DNA of 44,265 nt from the NCBI GenBank assembly GCA_012519705.1, contig JAAYPR010000031.1:1-44265 (forward strand). Reading direction: 5' to 3'. This DNA comes from Campylobacteraceae bacterium (GTDB lineage: Bacteria > Campylobacterota > Campylobacteria > Campylobacterales > Campylobacteraceae). A program made the position numbers and the translations under genes. Positions 1 through 8,748 of this stretch are shown here, piece by piece (the first letter of the stretch is position 1; the number at the start of each line of letters is the position of its first letter). The notes under the pieces are model-generated. The model saw only the letters and a list, made by a program, of their open reading frames with translations. It was not told the DNA's origin and did not search any database.

Positions 1-804
1 CCCGCCAATACTTGCACTTGGAAGAAGTCCGATTGAACCGCATATCATACTTGCTTCATCACTTAAAATGTCACCAAACAAATTCTCTGTTAAAAGAACG
101 TCAAATTGCTTTGGATCTCTGATTAACTGCATAGCAGCGTTGTCAACATACATAAAGTCAAGGCGAACATCTTCATACTTTTTAGCCATTTTTGTCACAA
201 CTTCACGCCAAAGCTGGCTTGTCTCTAAAACGTTTGCTTTATCAACTAAAGTTACTTTTTTATGTCTTTTAAGAGCTGCCTCAAACGCTACTTTTGCGAT
301 TCTCTCTATCTCTTCAACTGTGTAAATCATAGTGTTAAAAGCTCTATTTTCTTCTTTTTTTCTTGGCTCGCCAAAGTAAAGCCCACCAGTCAGCTCTCTA
401 ACAACTAAAATATCTACGCCTTTTAAAATATCTGGCTTGATAGTTGAAGCATCAACTAACTCATCAAACACAATTGCCGGTCTTAAGTTCGCAAATGCAC
501 CAAGTCCTTTTCTAAGTCTTAGAAGCCCACTTTCTGGTCTTTTGCTTCTATCTTCAAGCTCATCCCATTTTGGTCCGCCAATCGCTCCTAAAAGCACAGC
601 GTCTGAGTTTAGAGCCTCTTCCAAAGTCTCAGCTGGAAGCGGGTCACCTAAAGTATCATAAGCCTCTCCACCGATTAGAAGTTGCTCATAATTTAGTGAA
701 AAGTTGTGTTTATCCGCTACAACATCAAGTACCTTTATAGCCTCATCAACTATCTCAGGCCCTATACCATCGCCTTTTAACACACAAATTTTATAACTAC
801 TCAC
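1..804 (-). CDS. leuB: 3-isopropylmalate dehydrogenase, 3' end outside window
   Basis: Oxidatively decarboxylates 3-isopropylmalate in leucine biosynthesis (cytoplasmic, NAD-dependent). Translating the minus strand from a GTG at 802-804 gives an uninterrupted frame to base 1 (268 codons of an expected ~355). It starts with the family's nucleotide-binding lead [14 protein letters not shown] and, near the window edge, contains [13 protein letters not shown] and [16 protein letters not shown], the metal/substrate-binding stretch of isopropylmalate dehydrogenases. GTG is chosen because the overlapping ATG is followed at once by a stop, and AAGGAA lies just upstream, inside the leuD 3' end. Only one base separates the leuD stop from this start, so the two are co-translated. 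The C-terminus is cut by the window edge. Confidence 0.95.
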   Translation of the reverse strand, partial: MSSYKICVLKGDGIGPEIVDEAIKVLDVVADKHNFSLNYEQLLIGGEAYDTLGDPLPAETLEEALNSDAVLLGAIGGPKWDELEDRSKRPESGLLRLRKGLGAFANLRPAIVFDELVDASTIKPDILKGVDILVVRELTGGLYFGEPRKKEENRAFNTMIYTVEEIERIAKVAFEAALKRHKKVTLVDKANVLETSQLWREVVTKMAKKYEDVRLDFMYVDNAAMQLIRDPKQFDVLLTENLFGDILSDEASMICGSIGLLPSASIGG

Positions 805-805
805 A

Positions 806-1291
806 TTATTTCCTTAAAATATTTTCTTTAGCGTATTTTATAAGTCCGCCAGCATTTAAAAGCTCTTGCATAAACTCAGGAATTGGCTCGAATTTATACT
901 CTTCGTTTTTAGTTAGGTTTTTAATAATCCCACCGTTAACGTCTATTTCTAAACTATCATTTTCATCTATTTTATCAGCTTCTTTGCATTCCAAAATCAA
1001 AAGTCCTGTATTAAAGCTGTTTCTATAAAAAATCCTAGCAAAACTTTTTGCGATAACCGCTGAAATTCCAGCCGCTTTTAAAGCAATCGGAGCGTGCTCT
1101 CTACTACTTCCACTTCCAAAGTTTTCCCCAGCTACTATAATATCGCCTTTTTGAACCTTTTTAGCAAAGTCTTTATCCGCATCTTCCATTATATATTTCG
1201 CTAGAACATCAGGGTCTGAAGTGTTTAAATATCTAGCCGCTATGATAATATCCGTGTCGATATTATCACCAAATTTCCATACTTTTGCCAT
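806..1291 (-). CDS. leuD: 3-isopropylmalate dehydratase small subunit
   Basis: Small subunit of isopropylmalate isomerase, which with LeuC converts 2- to 3-isopropylmalate in leucine synthesis. The 161-residue protein is the usual length of the short archaeal/epsilonproteobacterial type. It starts [20 protein letters not shown] and contains [14 protein letters not shown] (about residues 56-69), the aconitase-swivel substrate loop. AAAGGAAAATTT precedes the ATG. It is the first gene of its transcription unit, with a TAGAAT -10 box upstream. leuC is not next to it here, although the two subunits work as a heterodimer, so leuC must lie elsewhere, perhaps beyond leuB. Confidence 0.95.
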   Translation of the reverse strand: MAKVWKFGDNIDTDIIIAARYLNTSDPDVLAKYIMEDADKDFAKKVQKGDIIVAGENFGSGSSREHAPIALKAAGISAVIAKSFARIFYRNSFNTGLLILECKEADKIDENDSLEIDVNGGIIKNLTKNEEYKFEPIPEFMQELLNAGGLIKYAKENILRK

Positions 1292-1326
1292 AAATTTTCC
1301 TTTTTTTATAAAAAATTTTATCTGTC

Positions 1327-1332
1327 ATTCTA
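1327..1332 (-). promoter_or_regulatory. Probable -10 box of leuD-leuB
   Basis: Minus strand reads TGGTAGAAT about 35 bases before the leuD ATG, matching the TATAAT-like box with an upstream G/T seen at other starts in this window. No clear -35 is visible, as is usual in Campylobacter. Confidence 0.5.
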
Positions 1333-1472
1333 CCACAAATTTATAAACCCTTACTTTAAAACGGTTCAAATTTATAGATTTAGTTTAAAAATAGTTGATA
1401 TTTTTTTCAAAAAGAGCTGTTTTTTATGACATTAATAAAATATGTTTTTAGTTAGTTTTTCCTATTTCCTTT

Positions 1473-1519
1473 AAAAAGGGGAAAGGAGGCTTGAATTACG
1501 AAGTTGCTCCCCTTTTTTT
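1473..1519. terminator. Strong hairpin with U-tract on both strands
   Basis: AAAAAGGGGA (1473-1482) pairs perfectly with TCCCCTTTTT (1508-1517) around a 25-base loop, and is followed by TTATTTTT on the plus strand. The A/T flanks also make it a terminator on the minus strand. No coding gene ends near it on either strand, so it may end an unannotated short RNA or late readthrough from azlCD. Confidence 0.6.
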
Positions 1520-1636
1520 ATTTTTACTCCAAAAGTGCCGTATATAGGCACATTTTGCCCCCTACGACGTTCAAGGTACTGTGCTTCGCACAGGTTTAAC
1601 TGCTTTTGTTACACAAAAGCTTTTAAATTAAGATAT

Positions 1637-1676
1637 CGTCATTGCGAGATTTACGAAGTAAATCGTGGTAATCCAC
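1637..1676 (+). repeat. CATTGCGAG palindromic repeat, copy 1
   Basis: Begins CGTCATTGCGAG and ends GGTAATCCAC. The inner arms ATTTAC and GTAAAT pair around GAA. The outer arms match the other two copies while the inner stem differs. It resembles the dispersed GTCATTGCGAG...GCAATCC hairpin elements found in several bacterial phyla. Confidence 0.6.
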
Positions 1677-1687
1677 ACTCTCCGCCG

Positions 1688-1724
1688 GTCATTGCGAGCT
1701 TGCGTTGGCAAGTGTGGCAATCTA
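1688..1724 (+). repeat. CATTGCGAG palindromic repeat, copy 2
   Basis: Begins GTCATTGCGAG and ends GGCAATCTA. The inner arms CTTGC and GCAAG pair around GTTG, different in sequence from copies 1 and 3 but still complementary. Preceded by CCGCCG, which has a counterpart (GGCGG) after copy 3. Confidence 0.6.
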
Positions 1725-1840
1725 GTTCTTGAAATTTTAAAGTAAAATTTAGCGAATTTAAATTTTCCGATTTTGTTTTTAAATTTATGGATATAATTTT
1801 TTAAGTGGAAATCTTATAAATTTATCAAGCTTTTATTTGA

Positions 1841-1877
1841 TGGATTGCTTCGTTTATTTCATAAACTCGCAATGACG
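1841..1877 (-). repeat. CATTGCGAG palindromic repeat, copy 3 (inverted)
   Basis: Plus strand runs TGGATTGCTTCG to CGCAATGACG, so the element lies opposite to copies 1 and 2. The inner arms TTTAT and ATAAA pair around TTC. It is the copy closest to the common GCAATCCA outer arm. Confidence 0.6.
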
Positions 1878-2017
1878 ACTCTGGCGGTTTAGCAAATTTA
1901 ATTTTATAAATTTCCCACAACAGCATATCTACCAATCTCATCATTGTAAGTTTTTCATAGAAAATCGTAGAAATACGTTTAAATAAATCTTAATTAAATT
2001 TCAAAATTTATTATCTT

Positions 2018-2374
2018 TTAAACAACCCTTATCAAAACCATATATAAAATAGTCGCCCCAGCTATGCTTAAAAGTGCATTTTTCCGCCAAATTTGAAGTA
2101 AAAAAGCCGCTATTACACCTAAAATTTCAGGCACTCCGTAAGGATAAACGCTAAATTTAGTGTTTTGCAAAGCGTAAAAAATCAAAATAACCATTATAAA
2201 AAGACCGCTATTTTTCTCTATAAACTTAAGCCACTCGCTCTCGTTTTTACCCCTTAATAAAACATAAGGCAAAAACCTAGTTAAAAATGTCGCCAGAGAT
2301 GCCACAAAAATAGCTATAACTAAAAGAGCTGTTTCACTGCCAACACTAACTTTAGAAAAAAGAATTTCTAACAT
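2018..2374 (-). CDS. azlD: AzlD-family branched-chain amino acid exporter, small subunit
   Basis: Small integral membrane protein (118 residues, family-typical) that works with AzlC to export branched-chain amino acids and analogues such as azaleucine. The sequence shows about four hydrophobic segments, including TALLVIAIFVASLATFLTRF and the FLTRFLPYVLL stretch typical of AzlD. Its ATG lies inside the last codons of azlC (7-base overlap), so translation is probably coupled. The neighbouring leucine genes fit a branched-chain amino acid theme, although a large gap separates them. Transport substrate is inferred from the family. Confidence 0.88.
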   Translation of the reverse strand: MLEILFSKVSVGSETALLVIAIFVASLATFLTRFLPYVLLRGKNESEWLKFIEKNSGLFIMVILIFYALQNTKFSVYPYGVPEILGVIAAFLLQIWRKNALLSIAGATILYMVLIRVV

Positions 2375-3048
2375 AGCTTTTTCCTAAACCCAAGCAAAAT
2401 AGCAAACCCAAAAAACAGCGTCGCAACTAGCATATATGAGCTTGGCACAAAAATAAGCCCAAAGCTTCCCAAAAACAGAGCCAAAAACAGCACTTTATAG
2501 TTGCGGTTATCTCTAAAAAGTTCAATTGCCAAAACAACAAAAAGTGCCACTAAACAAAACTCTATGCCTGTGTAGTCTATCTTTAAACTACTTCCTAAAA
2601 CTACACCTAAAATAGTGCCCATTATCCAGTAAATTTGGTTAAAAAACGGAAGCAGAAAATAGACTCTATCCCTATCTTTTTCATCAATTTTTAGAGTTTT
2701 TAAAACCGCAAATGTCTCATCTGTCAAAGCAAACATTGTATAAAACTTAAACTTAAGTTTTGTGATGTCGCCCATAAGCGAAGTTGTGTAGAAAAAATGT
2801 CTTAAATTTAGTAAAAAGCTAGCGATGAAAATTTCCACTAAAGTTGCACCCATTCCAAGCAGGCTAGCTAACAGAAACTGCCCACTTCCAGCATAAACTA
2901 CAAAACTTGCAAAGATTATAAGCCTTAGATCAAGCCCCACTTGAACACCTAAAAGTGCATATGCCATCCCTAGTGGAATGTATCCAAACATCACTGGAAG
3001 ACTAGCTTTAAAAATTTCTTTATTACTCAAATTTATCCTTAAAAACAA
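2368..3048 (-). CDS. azlC: AzlC-family branched-chain amino acid exporter, large subunit
   Basis: Integral membrane protein of 226 residues. The family signature is seen near the N-terminus (FKASLPVMFGYIPLGMAYALLG, split by a turn) and in LLNLRHFFYTTSL (about residues 80-92). Several hydrophobic helices follow, with ALTDETFAV (about residue 107) as another AzlC hallmark. It is predicted to form the export channel with AzlD. It is transcribed away from rpoD, and the two genes share a 111-base divergent promoter region. Substrate range is a family inference. Confidence 0.92.
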   Translation of the reverse strand: MFLRINLSNKEIFKASLPVMFGYIPLGMAYALLGVQVGLDLRLIIFASFVVYAGSGQFLLASLLGMGATLVEIFIASFLLNLRHFFYTTSLMGDITKLKFKFYTMFALTDETFAVLKTLKIDEKDRDRVYFLLPFFNQIYWIMGTILGVVLGSSLKIDYTGIEFCLVALFVVLAIELFRDNRNYKVLFLALFLGSFGLIFVPSSYMLVATLFFGFAILLGFRKKLC

Positions 3049-3114
3049 AGGGACAAATTTTATCGTAAACTCAAAATTTAGTCAAACATTTAGAGCTTTT
3101 TAAGAAAATCTCGG

Positions 3115-3120
3115 TATAAT
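3115..3120 (+). promoter_or_regulatory. -10 box of rpoD
   Basis: Perfect TATAAT preceded by CGG, 39 bases before the TTG start of rpoD, in a T-rich context with no obvious -35. This fits the housekeeping promoter type of epsilonproteobacteria. Confidence 0.65.
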
Positions 3121-3159
3121 ATATATCTTTAATGCACAATCATCACAAGGAGCTTACAA

Positions 3160-5028
3160 TTGTCAACGAAAACTAAAAAACCTATGAGTGTTAAAGAGAG
3201 CTTGGAACAAGTAGAAGAACTTTTTAAAGAAAACACCAAAGAGTATGTAACTTACGAAAAACTTATAAAACTTTTTGAAAAAACTCCAACCGTAGCAAAT
3301 TCCAATAAAATTGAATCTTTAGCCCAAAAGTATGAAGTAACCCTTATGACTTCAGCTGAAGCTGCTGAGATAAAAAACATGGAAGATGCGAAAAAAAGAG
3401 CCCTTAAAGCTCAAAAATATATAGAAGAAAACTTTGACGAAGACTTCGATATAGAAAAAGATAGCGAGCTTTTAGAGTGGAGTAGAAGCGACAACCCTGT
3501 TAGAATGTACCTAAGAGAGATGGGGCAAATCCCACTTCTTACAAAAGAAGAAGAAATCGAGATAAGCAAGCAGATAGAACTAGGTGAAGACATCATAATA
3601 GACGCGTTTTGTTCTGTTCCATACCTAATAGACTTTATCCTTGACTACAAAGTTCCCCTTATAAATAGAGAAAGAAGAGTAAAAGAGCTTTTCAAAAACT
3701 TTGATGATGATGATAGCGGCGATGATGACATAGATGATGAAGAAGAAATCGATGATGAAGAAGTAGAACCAAGAGCGATAAGAAATGACAAAAGAGCTTT
3801 AAGGGTTGAAGAGAGCTTTAAAGCTTTAGAAAAAGCTAAAAAAGACTGGATGAAATTTGCTGAGAAAAATGAAGATGAGATAAAAGACGATGAAGATGGG
3901 CTTCACGCAAGACTAAATCTAGCTTTTAAAAAGAAAATTTTAAAAGAAAAGCTTATGGATTTAGGTCCAACAAGCAAGCTTATAAACGAAATCGTTCGCC
4001 AAATGGAGACAACTCTAAAAAGTGACGGTGAGTTTGAAAGAGAGCTTAAAAGACTAGAGTATAAACTCCCGCTTTTTAGCCCAGAACTTAAAGCAAACCA
4101 TAAAGCCCTACTTGAAGATATCATCCACTTAAGCAAAGAGGAGATAACTGAAAGAGTTCCAGAGGCGACTATGGTTTCAACCTACACTGATATCAAAAAG
4201 CTTTTCCAAACAAAAGAAGCTAGTAAAGATAGCTTTGATATGGACCCTGAAAGACTTGGAGTTATACTTGAACAGATAAAAAGAGGTAAAAACATCTCTG
4301 ATGGTGCAAAAAGCAAGATGGCTAGGTCAAACCTAAGACTTGTTGTAAGTATCGCTAAACGCTACACTAACCGTGGGCTTCCGTTTTTAGACCTTATCCA
4401 AGAAGGAAATATCGGACTTATGAAAGCGGTTGATAAGTTTGAGTATAAAAAAGGGTATAAATTCTCAACTTATGCAACTTGGTGGATAAGACAGGCGATT
4501 TCTAGAGCTATCGCCGACCAAGCAAGGACGATAAGAATTCCTATCCATATGATAGAGACGATTAATAAAATCAACAAAATCAACCGCCAGTATATCCAAG
4601 AGCACGGCAAAGAGCCAGATATTAAGCTAATCGCCGATGAGATAGGACTAAGCATTGATAAAGTTAAACAAGTTATCAAAATCACAAAAGAGCCGATTAG
4701 CTTAGAAGCACCGATTGGCAACGAAGACGATGGTAAATTTGGGGATTTTGTAGAAGATAAAAACTCGCCTGCCCCGCTTGAAAACGTCCTAAGCGATGAC
4801 TTAAAAGAGCAGATAGACGAAGTTTTAGAGCAGCTTAATGAAAGAGAAGAAGCAGTTATTAGAATGCGTTTTGGACTTTTAGAAGATGAAAGCGATAGAA
4901 CTCTTGAAGAGATAGGAAAAGAGCTAAATGTCACTCGTGAGAGAGTTAGACAGATAGAAAGCTCAGCTATCAAAAAGCTAAAACACCCTAAAGTTGGTAG
5001 AAAACTTAAAAACTACATAGAGAGTTAA
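3160..5028 (+). CDS. rpoD: Primary RNA polymerase sigma factor, sigma-70
   Basis: Housekeeping sigma factor directing RNA polymerase to -10/-35 promoters. At 622 residues it has the full primary-sigma layout: region 1.1 at the N-terminus; region 1.2 ([20 protein letters not shown], about 111-130); an acidic spacer of Asp/Glu runs (about 186-202); region 2 with [12 protein letters not shown] and the -10-reading [17 protein letters not shown]; region 3; and region 4 with the helix-turn-helix [13 protein letters not shown] before the C-terminus. The start is TTG: AAGGAG at 3147-3152 sits 7 bases upstream and no ATG fits better. The next gene's ATG follows the stop codon directly. Confidence 0.98.
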   Translation: MSTKTKKPMSVKESLEQVEELFKENTKEYVTYEKLIKLFEKTPTVANSNKIESLAQKYEVTLMTSAEAAEIKNMEDAKKRALKAQKYIEENFDEDFDIEKDSELLEWSRSDNPVRMYLREMGQIPLLTKEEEIEISKQIELGEDIIIDAFCSVPYLIDFILDYKVPLINRERRVKELFKNFDDDDSGDDDIDDEEEIDDEEVEPRAIRNDKRALRVEESFKALEKAKKDWMKFAEKNEDEIKDDEDGLHARLNLAFKKKILKEKLMDLGPTSKLINEIVRQMETTLKSDGEFERELKRLEYKLPLFSPELKANHKALLEDIIHLSKEEITERVPEATMVSTYTDIKKLFQTKEASKDSFDMDPERLGVILEQIKRGKNISDGAKSKMARSNLRLVVSIAKRYTNRGLPFLDLIQEGNIGLMKAVDKFEYKKGYKFSTYATWWIRQAISRAIADQARTIRIPIHMIETINKINKINRQYIQEHGKEPDIKLIADEIGLSIDKVKQVIKITKEPISLEAPIGNEDDGKFGDFVEDKNSPAPLENVLSDDLKEQIDEVLEQLNEREEAVIRMRFGLLEDESDRTLEEIGKELNVTRERVRQIESSAIKKLKHPKVGRKLKNYIES

Positions 5029-5718
5029 ATGCTTTTTTTATGCGGCGACACGCACGGAACTTTTGAGATAGATAAGATTTTAAATGATGAGTTTCTAAAC
5101 TCATATCCTTTTACTAGGGACGATGTTTTAGTCGTCCTTGGTGACTTTGGGGTTTTTTGGTTTGATGAGCCTGATGAAAATGAGCTTTATCTACTAGATA
5201 TTTTTGAAAAACTTCCTTTTACACTCTGTTTTATAGATGGAAATCATGAGAATTTTAACAGACTTGATAAGTTTGAAACCATTAATAAATTTGGCGGTAA
5301 AGTTGGCAAAGCGGGCGAAAACTGCTACTGGCTAAAAAGGGGTGAAATCTATGAAATTTGTGGTAAAAAACTCTTTACTTTTGGCGGGGCATTTAGCATA
5401 GATAGAGTTTATAGAGTGTTAAATAAAAGCTGGTGGCTAAGAGAAATTCCTTCACAAGCTGAGATGGACTACGCTCTAGAAAATCTTAAAAACAGCCCTG
5501 ACATAGATATAGTTTTAACTCATACAGCACCGGATTTTATAGTTAAATCAATGGGGTTTTTTGGCGTTGTAGATGAGACTACTCTTTTTTTAGAAAAAGT
5601 TTTTTATAAGATAGAGCCTAAAGAGTGGTATTTTGGACATTTTCATTTAGACAAAAAACTTAGTTATCAAAACTGCAAATTTAGAGTGCTGTATAATGAA
5701 ATCATTCGCCTATCATAA
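5029..5718 (+). CDS. Calcineurin-like metallophosphoesterase
   Basis: Predicted cytoplasmic phosphoesterase of 229 residues with all metal motifs in order: GDTHG (6-10), GDFG (38-41), GNHEN (71-75), LTHTAP (about 164) and GHFH (about 208). These place two metal ions for phosphate ester cleavage. The physiological substrate (nucleotide, protein or other) cannot be read from sequence. The ATG abuts the rpoD stop without a gap, so it is read from the rpoD transcript. It ends two bases before a convergent gene, leaving no room for a separate terminator. Confidence 0.9.
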   Translation: MLFLCGDTHGTFEIDKILNDEFLNSYPFTRDDVLVVLGDFGVFWFDEPDENELYLLDIFEKLPFTLCFIDGNHENFNRLDKFETINKFGGKVGKAGENCYWLKRGEIYEICGKKLFTFGGAFSIDRVYRVLNKSWWLREIPSQAEMDYALENLKNSPDIDIVLTHTAPDFIVKSMGFFGVVDETTLFLEKVFYKIEPKEWYFGHFHLDKKLSYQNCKFRVLYNEIIRLS

Positions 5719-5720
5719 AT

Positions 5721-5945
5721 TTAGCTCACTATAAACTTATCAACACCCTCAAACATCTCTCTTAAATCATAAATATCAAAATATTTTAACTCTTTTAACT
5801 CTATCATTTCGCCGTTTTCATACTTTTTACGAACGCTTTCAAGCTCATCATTTTTAGCCTTTAAAAGTCTGTCCTCATTTTTTGAGATATAAAAGTAAAA
5901 CCCAGCAACTACCAAAAACAGCACCACAATAGCCAAAGAATACAT
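5721..5945 (-). CDS. Small single-span membrane protein, unknown
   Basis: 74 residues. The first ~19 are hydrophobic (MYSLAIVVLFLVVAGFYFYI), then a charged soluble tail rich in Lys/Glu (about 21-74). No family recognised. It starts on the last base of the upstream membrane gene's stop (TAATG-type overlap), so the pair is co-translated. Its function may be linked to that partner. Confidence 0.7.
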   Translation of the reverse strand: MYSLAIVVLFLVVAGFYFYISKNEDRLLKAKNDELESVRKKYENGEMIELKELKYFDIYDLREMFEGVDKFIVS

Positions 5946-6214
5946 TATAAAATCCTTTTAAATTTCAAATAACTATAAACCACAAAAACCACACTCAAAA
6001 CCAAAAAAGCAATGAGCGAGTTTTGATAATACTTCCCATAATCAAGCAAAAAATAAAAAAACCGCATAAACGAAAGCCAGATAAAAACAAAAAAGAGAGT
6101 ATAAATAGCAGGCTCAACTAGCCCTTGAAAACTAGCAGCATACAAAGCCCATAAAACAAAGATTATCAAAAACGAGAGCACCCCAGCCCCAAACAAAATA
6201 AAAAGTTTTTTCAT
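5945..6214 (-). CDS. Small multi-span membrane protein, unknown
   Basis: 89 residues with three hydrophobic segments, at about 4-27 (LFILFGAGVLSFLIIFVLWA), 35-57 and 67-83, ending in a positively charged tail (KFKRIL). No family recognised. It lies 17 bases after the aminotransferase gene and overlaps the next gene by one base, suggesting one three-gene transcript. Aromatic-rich helices, no signal peptide cleavage site seen. Confidence 0.7.
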   Translation of the reverse strand: MKKLFILFGAGVLSFLIIFVLWALYAASFQGLVEPAIYTLFFVFIWLSFMRFFYFLLDYGKYYQNSLIAFLVLSVVFVVYSYLKFKRIL

Positions 6215-6231
6215 CTTACTAACCCATAAAT

Positions 6232-7104
6232 TTAGTCACTATTTTTTGTCTCTAAAATCAGCTTTTCTTTATAAAGCTCTCTTAATTTCATAGAAAATTT
6301 CCCTATTTTTCCGCCATTTATAACTTTACCATCTATCTTAACAACCGGCAATAGTATCCAAGTTGCCGCACTCATAAAAACTTCATTTGCCGTGAAAGCT
6401 TCATCAAGAGTTAAGTTTCTCTCCTCTATCTTAAGCCCTATATCTGAAGCAAATTTCAAGATATTTTTCCGTCTAATCCCAGGAAGTATGGAGTTTGAAA
6501 GCGATTTTGTTATCAAAACTCCGTCTTTTATGATGAAAAATGACGAGCTTGCACCCTCTGTTATAAACCCATCTTCTATCATCACGCACTCTACCGCCCC
6601 AGCTCTATGAGCCTTAGTTTTAGCCATACATTGAGCTAAAAGTGAGATAGATTTTATATCTCTTCTTTTCCATCTAATATCATCAGTGCTTACTATTTCT
6701 ATGCCATTTTTAGCCAAAGGATTTTCTAAAATTTCAGTTTTATAAACAAATGCCATTACCGTTGGCTCTAGGTTCTCTAAAAAAACAAAATTCCTTGGAG
6801 CAACTCCGCGAGTGATTTCTATATAAATCGCACCTTCTATAATGCCGTTTTTCTTTATCAAAGAGTAAGCCATCTGTTCCAACTCGCTCTCATTAACAGC
6901 GAAGTTTATCTCTATCTCTTTTAGGCTATTTCTTAACCTTTCAAAGCACTCATTTTTATCAACCAGCTTTGAGTTTATGATAGGCATAACCTCATAAACC
7001 CCATCCCCAAAGATAAATCCCCTGTCAAAAACACTAACTTTTGCATCTTTTGCCTTGATAAACTCTCCGTTTAAATAGACTATCTGTTCAAAAAACTCAC
7101 TCAT
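6232..7104 (-). CDS. Class IV PLP aminotransferase (D-alanine transaminase/IlvE-like)
   Basis: 290 residues, the usual size of fold-type IV aminotransferases. Features in order: VYLNGEF and FDRGFIFGDGVYEVM (26-40), a stretch typical of D-amino acid transaminases; the PLP lysine in RRDIKSISLL (Lys151); and EGASSSFF (183-190), where the Glu contacts the cofactor ring. LPGIRR follows. The early motif favours a D-amino acid aminotransferase (D-Ala/D-Glu for peptidoglycan) over IlvE or PabC, but these are hard to separate without alignment. Unusual mainly for being first in an operon with two unknown membrane proteins. Confidence 0.85.
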   Translation of the reverse strand: MSEFFEQIVYLNGEFIKAKDAKVSVFDRGFIFGDGVYEVMPIINSKLVDKNECFERLRNSLKEIEINFAVNESELEQMAYSLIKKNGIIEGAIYIEITRGVAPRNFVFLENLEPTVMAFVYKTEILENPLAKNGIEIVSTDDIRWKRRDIKSISLLAQCMAKTKAHRAGAVECVMIEDGFITEGASSSFFIIKDGVLITKSLSNSILPGIRRKNILKFASDIGLKIEERNLTLDEAFTANEVFMSAATWILLPVVKIDGKVINGGKIGKFSMKLRELYKEKLILETKNSD

Positions 7105-7208
7105 TTTTCTAATCCTTTTTATTTTAACCCTGAATTTTAACTAAATTTAGTTTGCTATATGATAAATTTTGGTAAAATGGAGTCAAAAAACTAAAAGGAC
7201 GCTTTAGA

Positions 7209-7700
7209 ATGAAAAAATTTTTATATGAATTTGCTTATGGAATGTTCAGTGTTTCTGATGAGCCTGTGCTTTTTAAAGATTTGCTTGATGCCAACCGTCT
7301 CTTTAACGCAAACAGGTTAGTTGACCCAGGTAGGTTAAACTTTCAATTTAGATATGCGAAATCTCACGTTATGTTTGGAGTGTTTTGCTTGTTTTTATTA
7401 GCTCCACTAATTGCGTTGTCGCACATCTTTTTTAGTGAGCTAGACATCCATATCACGATATTTGTTGTGGTGTTTGCAACGGCGGCGGTTTTCATTAGTT
7501 TTGATCTTTTTAAAGTTTGGGCTAGAAAAAAGCTTACTCAAAAACTTATAAAAGATGCTTGGGAAGTACATTTTCCATACTTTCCGTATGAAAAATATTC
7601 AAATAAAGTGGATGAAATTTACCAAAGTGCTAGGAAAAAAGATCTCCCAAAAAGAGACTTAGAAAAGTACATTTTAGATAGTCTTGTTAAAACTAGTTAA
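7209..7700 (+). CDS. Conserved-looking membrane protein, unknown
   Basis: 163 residues. A soluble N-terminal part (1-50) is followed by two hydrophobic helices (about 54-75 and 80-99), then a basic cytoplasmic tail with WEVHFPYFPYEKYSNKVDEIY and a charged helix. AAAGGAC lies 9-13 bases before the ATG, and a TAAAAT box at 7173-7178 could serve as promoter. No family recognised. Its 3' end overlaps the convergent rmuC 3' end by 8 bases (7693-7700), so each gene's terminator must lie within the other. Confidence 0.75.
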   Translation: MKKFLYEFAYGMFSVSDEPVLFKDLLDANRLFNANRLVDPGRLNFQFRYAKSHVMFGVFCLFLLAPLIALSHIFFSELDIHITIFVVVFATAAVFISFDLFKVWARKKLTQKLIKDAWEVHFPYFPYEKYSNKVDEIYQSARKKDLPKRDLEKYILDSLVKTS

Positions 7701-8748
7701 AATCAAGGTTGTTTATTTTATCAAAGCGATTTGATATTATCTTTGAGTTATCATATAGGGTTTTTGAAGCGTTGCTTAGCTTATCTGCGTAGTTTAAAAC
7801 TGCTAAACTTTGCTTTTTAAAAACCTCAAACTCTTTTGATAACTCAAAAATCTCACTTTTAATGCTCTCTATCTCTTTGCTAATCTTCTCATCCTTTATA
7901 AATAAATTCAGTGAGTTTAAAAGTGCCATAAGAGTCGAAGGCGAAGCAAGAAAAACAGATTTCTCACTCATATAGCTAAAAACTTCGCTTAAATTTGAAC
8001 AAATATAAGTAAAAATCGCCTCACTTGGGATGAAAAGTATAGCATATCTAGTTGTGTAAGGCGGCAGGATATATTTAGATGAGATATCGTTTATATGGGT
8101 TTTTATATCCCTAACAAACTCTTTGTTAGCTCTCTCAAGTAGCGTTTTATCGCCGTTTGTGTTGCAAACTTTCTCATAACTTGTTAGTGGAAATTTAGAG
8201 TCTACTGCTACTATCAAATTCTCTTTTAAATTTAGTGCCACATCTACGATTTTACCATTTGGAAGTCTTTTTTGAGTCTCGTAGAAGCTTTTGTTTTCAC
8301 CATAAGTTAAACTTAATACCCTGTTTAACTCAAACTCGCCGTAATTTCCTCTAAGTTTTTGGTTGCTAAAGACTCTATTTAGTTTCATAACCTCATCTTT
8401 TAGCAAATTTGTGCTCTCTTTTGCATTTTCTAACTCACTAACTTTTTCTAAAATGTTTTTAAATCTCTCATCAAGGGAAGAAAAATTTGAGTTTAGAGTG
8501 TTTGTAGCTTGACGGTTTGAGTTTGCCATGATGTCGTTTAGGTTTTTATTTAACATAAAAAACCTATCGATTAAAGAGTCGTTTATATCACTCATGGAAG
8601 ATTGGCTTTGGATGTTTTGCTCGTTTATAAACTTTTGTAAGCTTAGCATCTGAGTATAAAAGAACTCCCTTTGCTTAAAAAGTAAAAAAACTAAAAGTAT
8701 AATTACAACACTAACAACCAAAGCTACTAAAATTAAAATTTCATTCAT
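7693..8748 (-). CDS. rmuC: RmuC-family protein, putative nuclease-fold recombination factor
   Basis: 351 residues: an N-terminal membrane anchor (about 4-25), a coiled-coil stretch (about 30-130), then the RmuC core with KLRGNYGEFELNRVL and IVAVDSKFPLTSYE (restriction-endonuclease-like DSKFPL). In E. coli RmuC limits DNA inversions at repeats, and its biochemical activity is not well defined. The ATG overlaps the stop of the FtsL-like gene by four bases (ATGA), so it is translated from the rsmH-ftsL transcript. Confidence 0.9.
   Translation of the reverse strand: MNEILILVALVVSVVIILLVFLLFKQREFFYTQMLSLQKFINEQNIQSQSSMSDINDSLIDRFFMLNKNLNDIMANSNRQATNTLNSNFSSLDERFKNILEKVSELENAKESTNLLKDEVMKLNRVFSNQKLRGNYGEFELNRVLSLTYGENKSFYETQKRLPNGKIVDVALNLKENLIVAVDSKFPLTSYEKVCNTNGDKTLLERANKEFVRDIKTHINDISSKYILPPYTTRYAILFIPSEAIFTYICSNLSEVFSYMSEKSVFLASPSTLMALLNSLNLFIKDEKISKEIESIKSEIFELSKEFEVFKKQSLAVLNYADKLSNASKTLYDNSKIISNRFDKINNLDFN

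Larger units (their letters stand above)
1292..2017. other. 726-base gap with no credible gene, rich in hairpins and repeats
   Basis: The stretch between leuD and azlD has no frame resembling a known protein. It holds the leuD promoter, a strong bidirectional terminator-like hairpin (1473-1517), two small perfect hairpins (1579-1593, CTGTGC/GCACAG; 1602-1620, GCTTTTGT/ACAAAAGC followed by TTTT), and three copies of a CATTGCGAG...CAATCC palindromic repeat. The rest is AT-rich with no pattern I can assign. It may be a decayed insertion site or a small-RNA locus. Confidence 0.7.

Noticed and set aside
1555-1620. Possible tRNA (GTTCAAG and stem-loops)
   Set aside because: No acceptor stem, anticodon arm or consistent cloverleaf could be drawn. 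The two hairpins are simple and independent.
1535-1732. 65-codon open frame on the plus strand
   Set aside because: It runs through two palindromic repeats and translates to Arg/Cys-rich sequence typical of repeat-derived false proteins. No ribosome site or family match.
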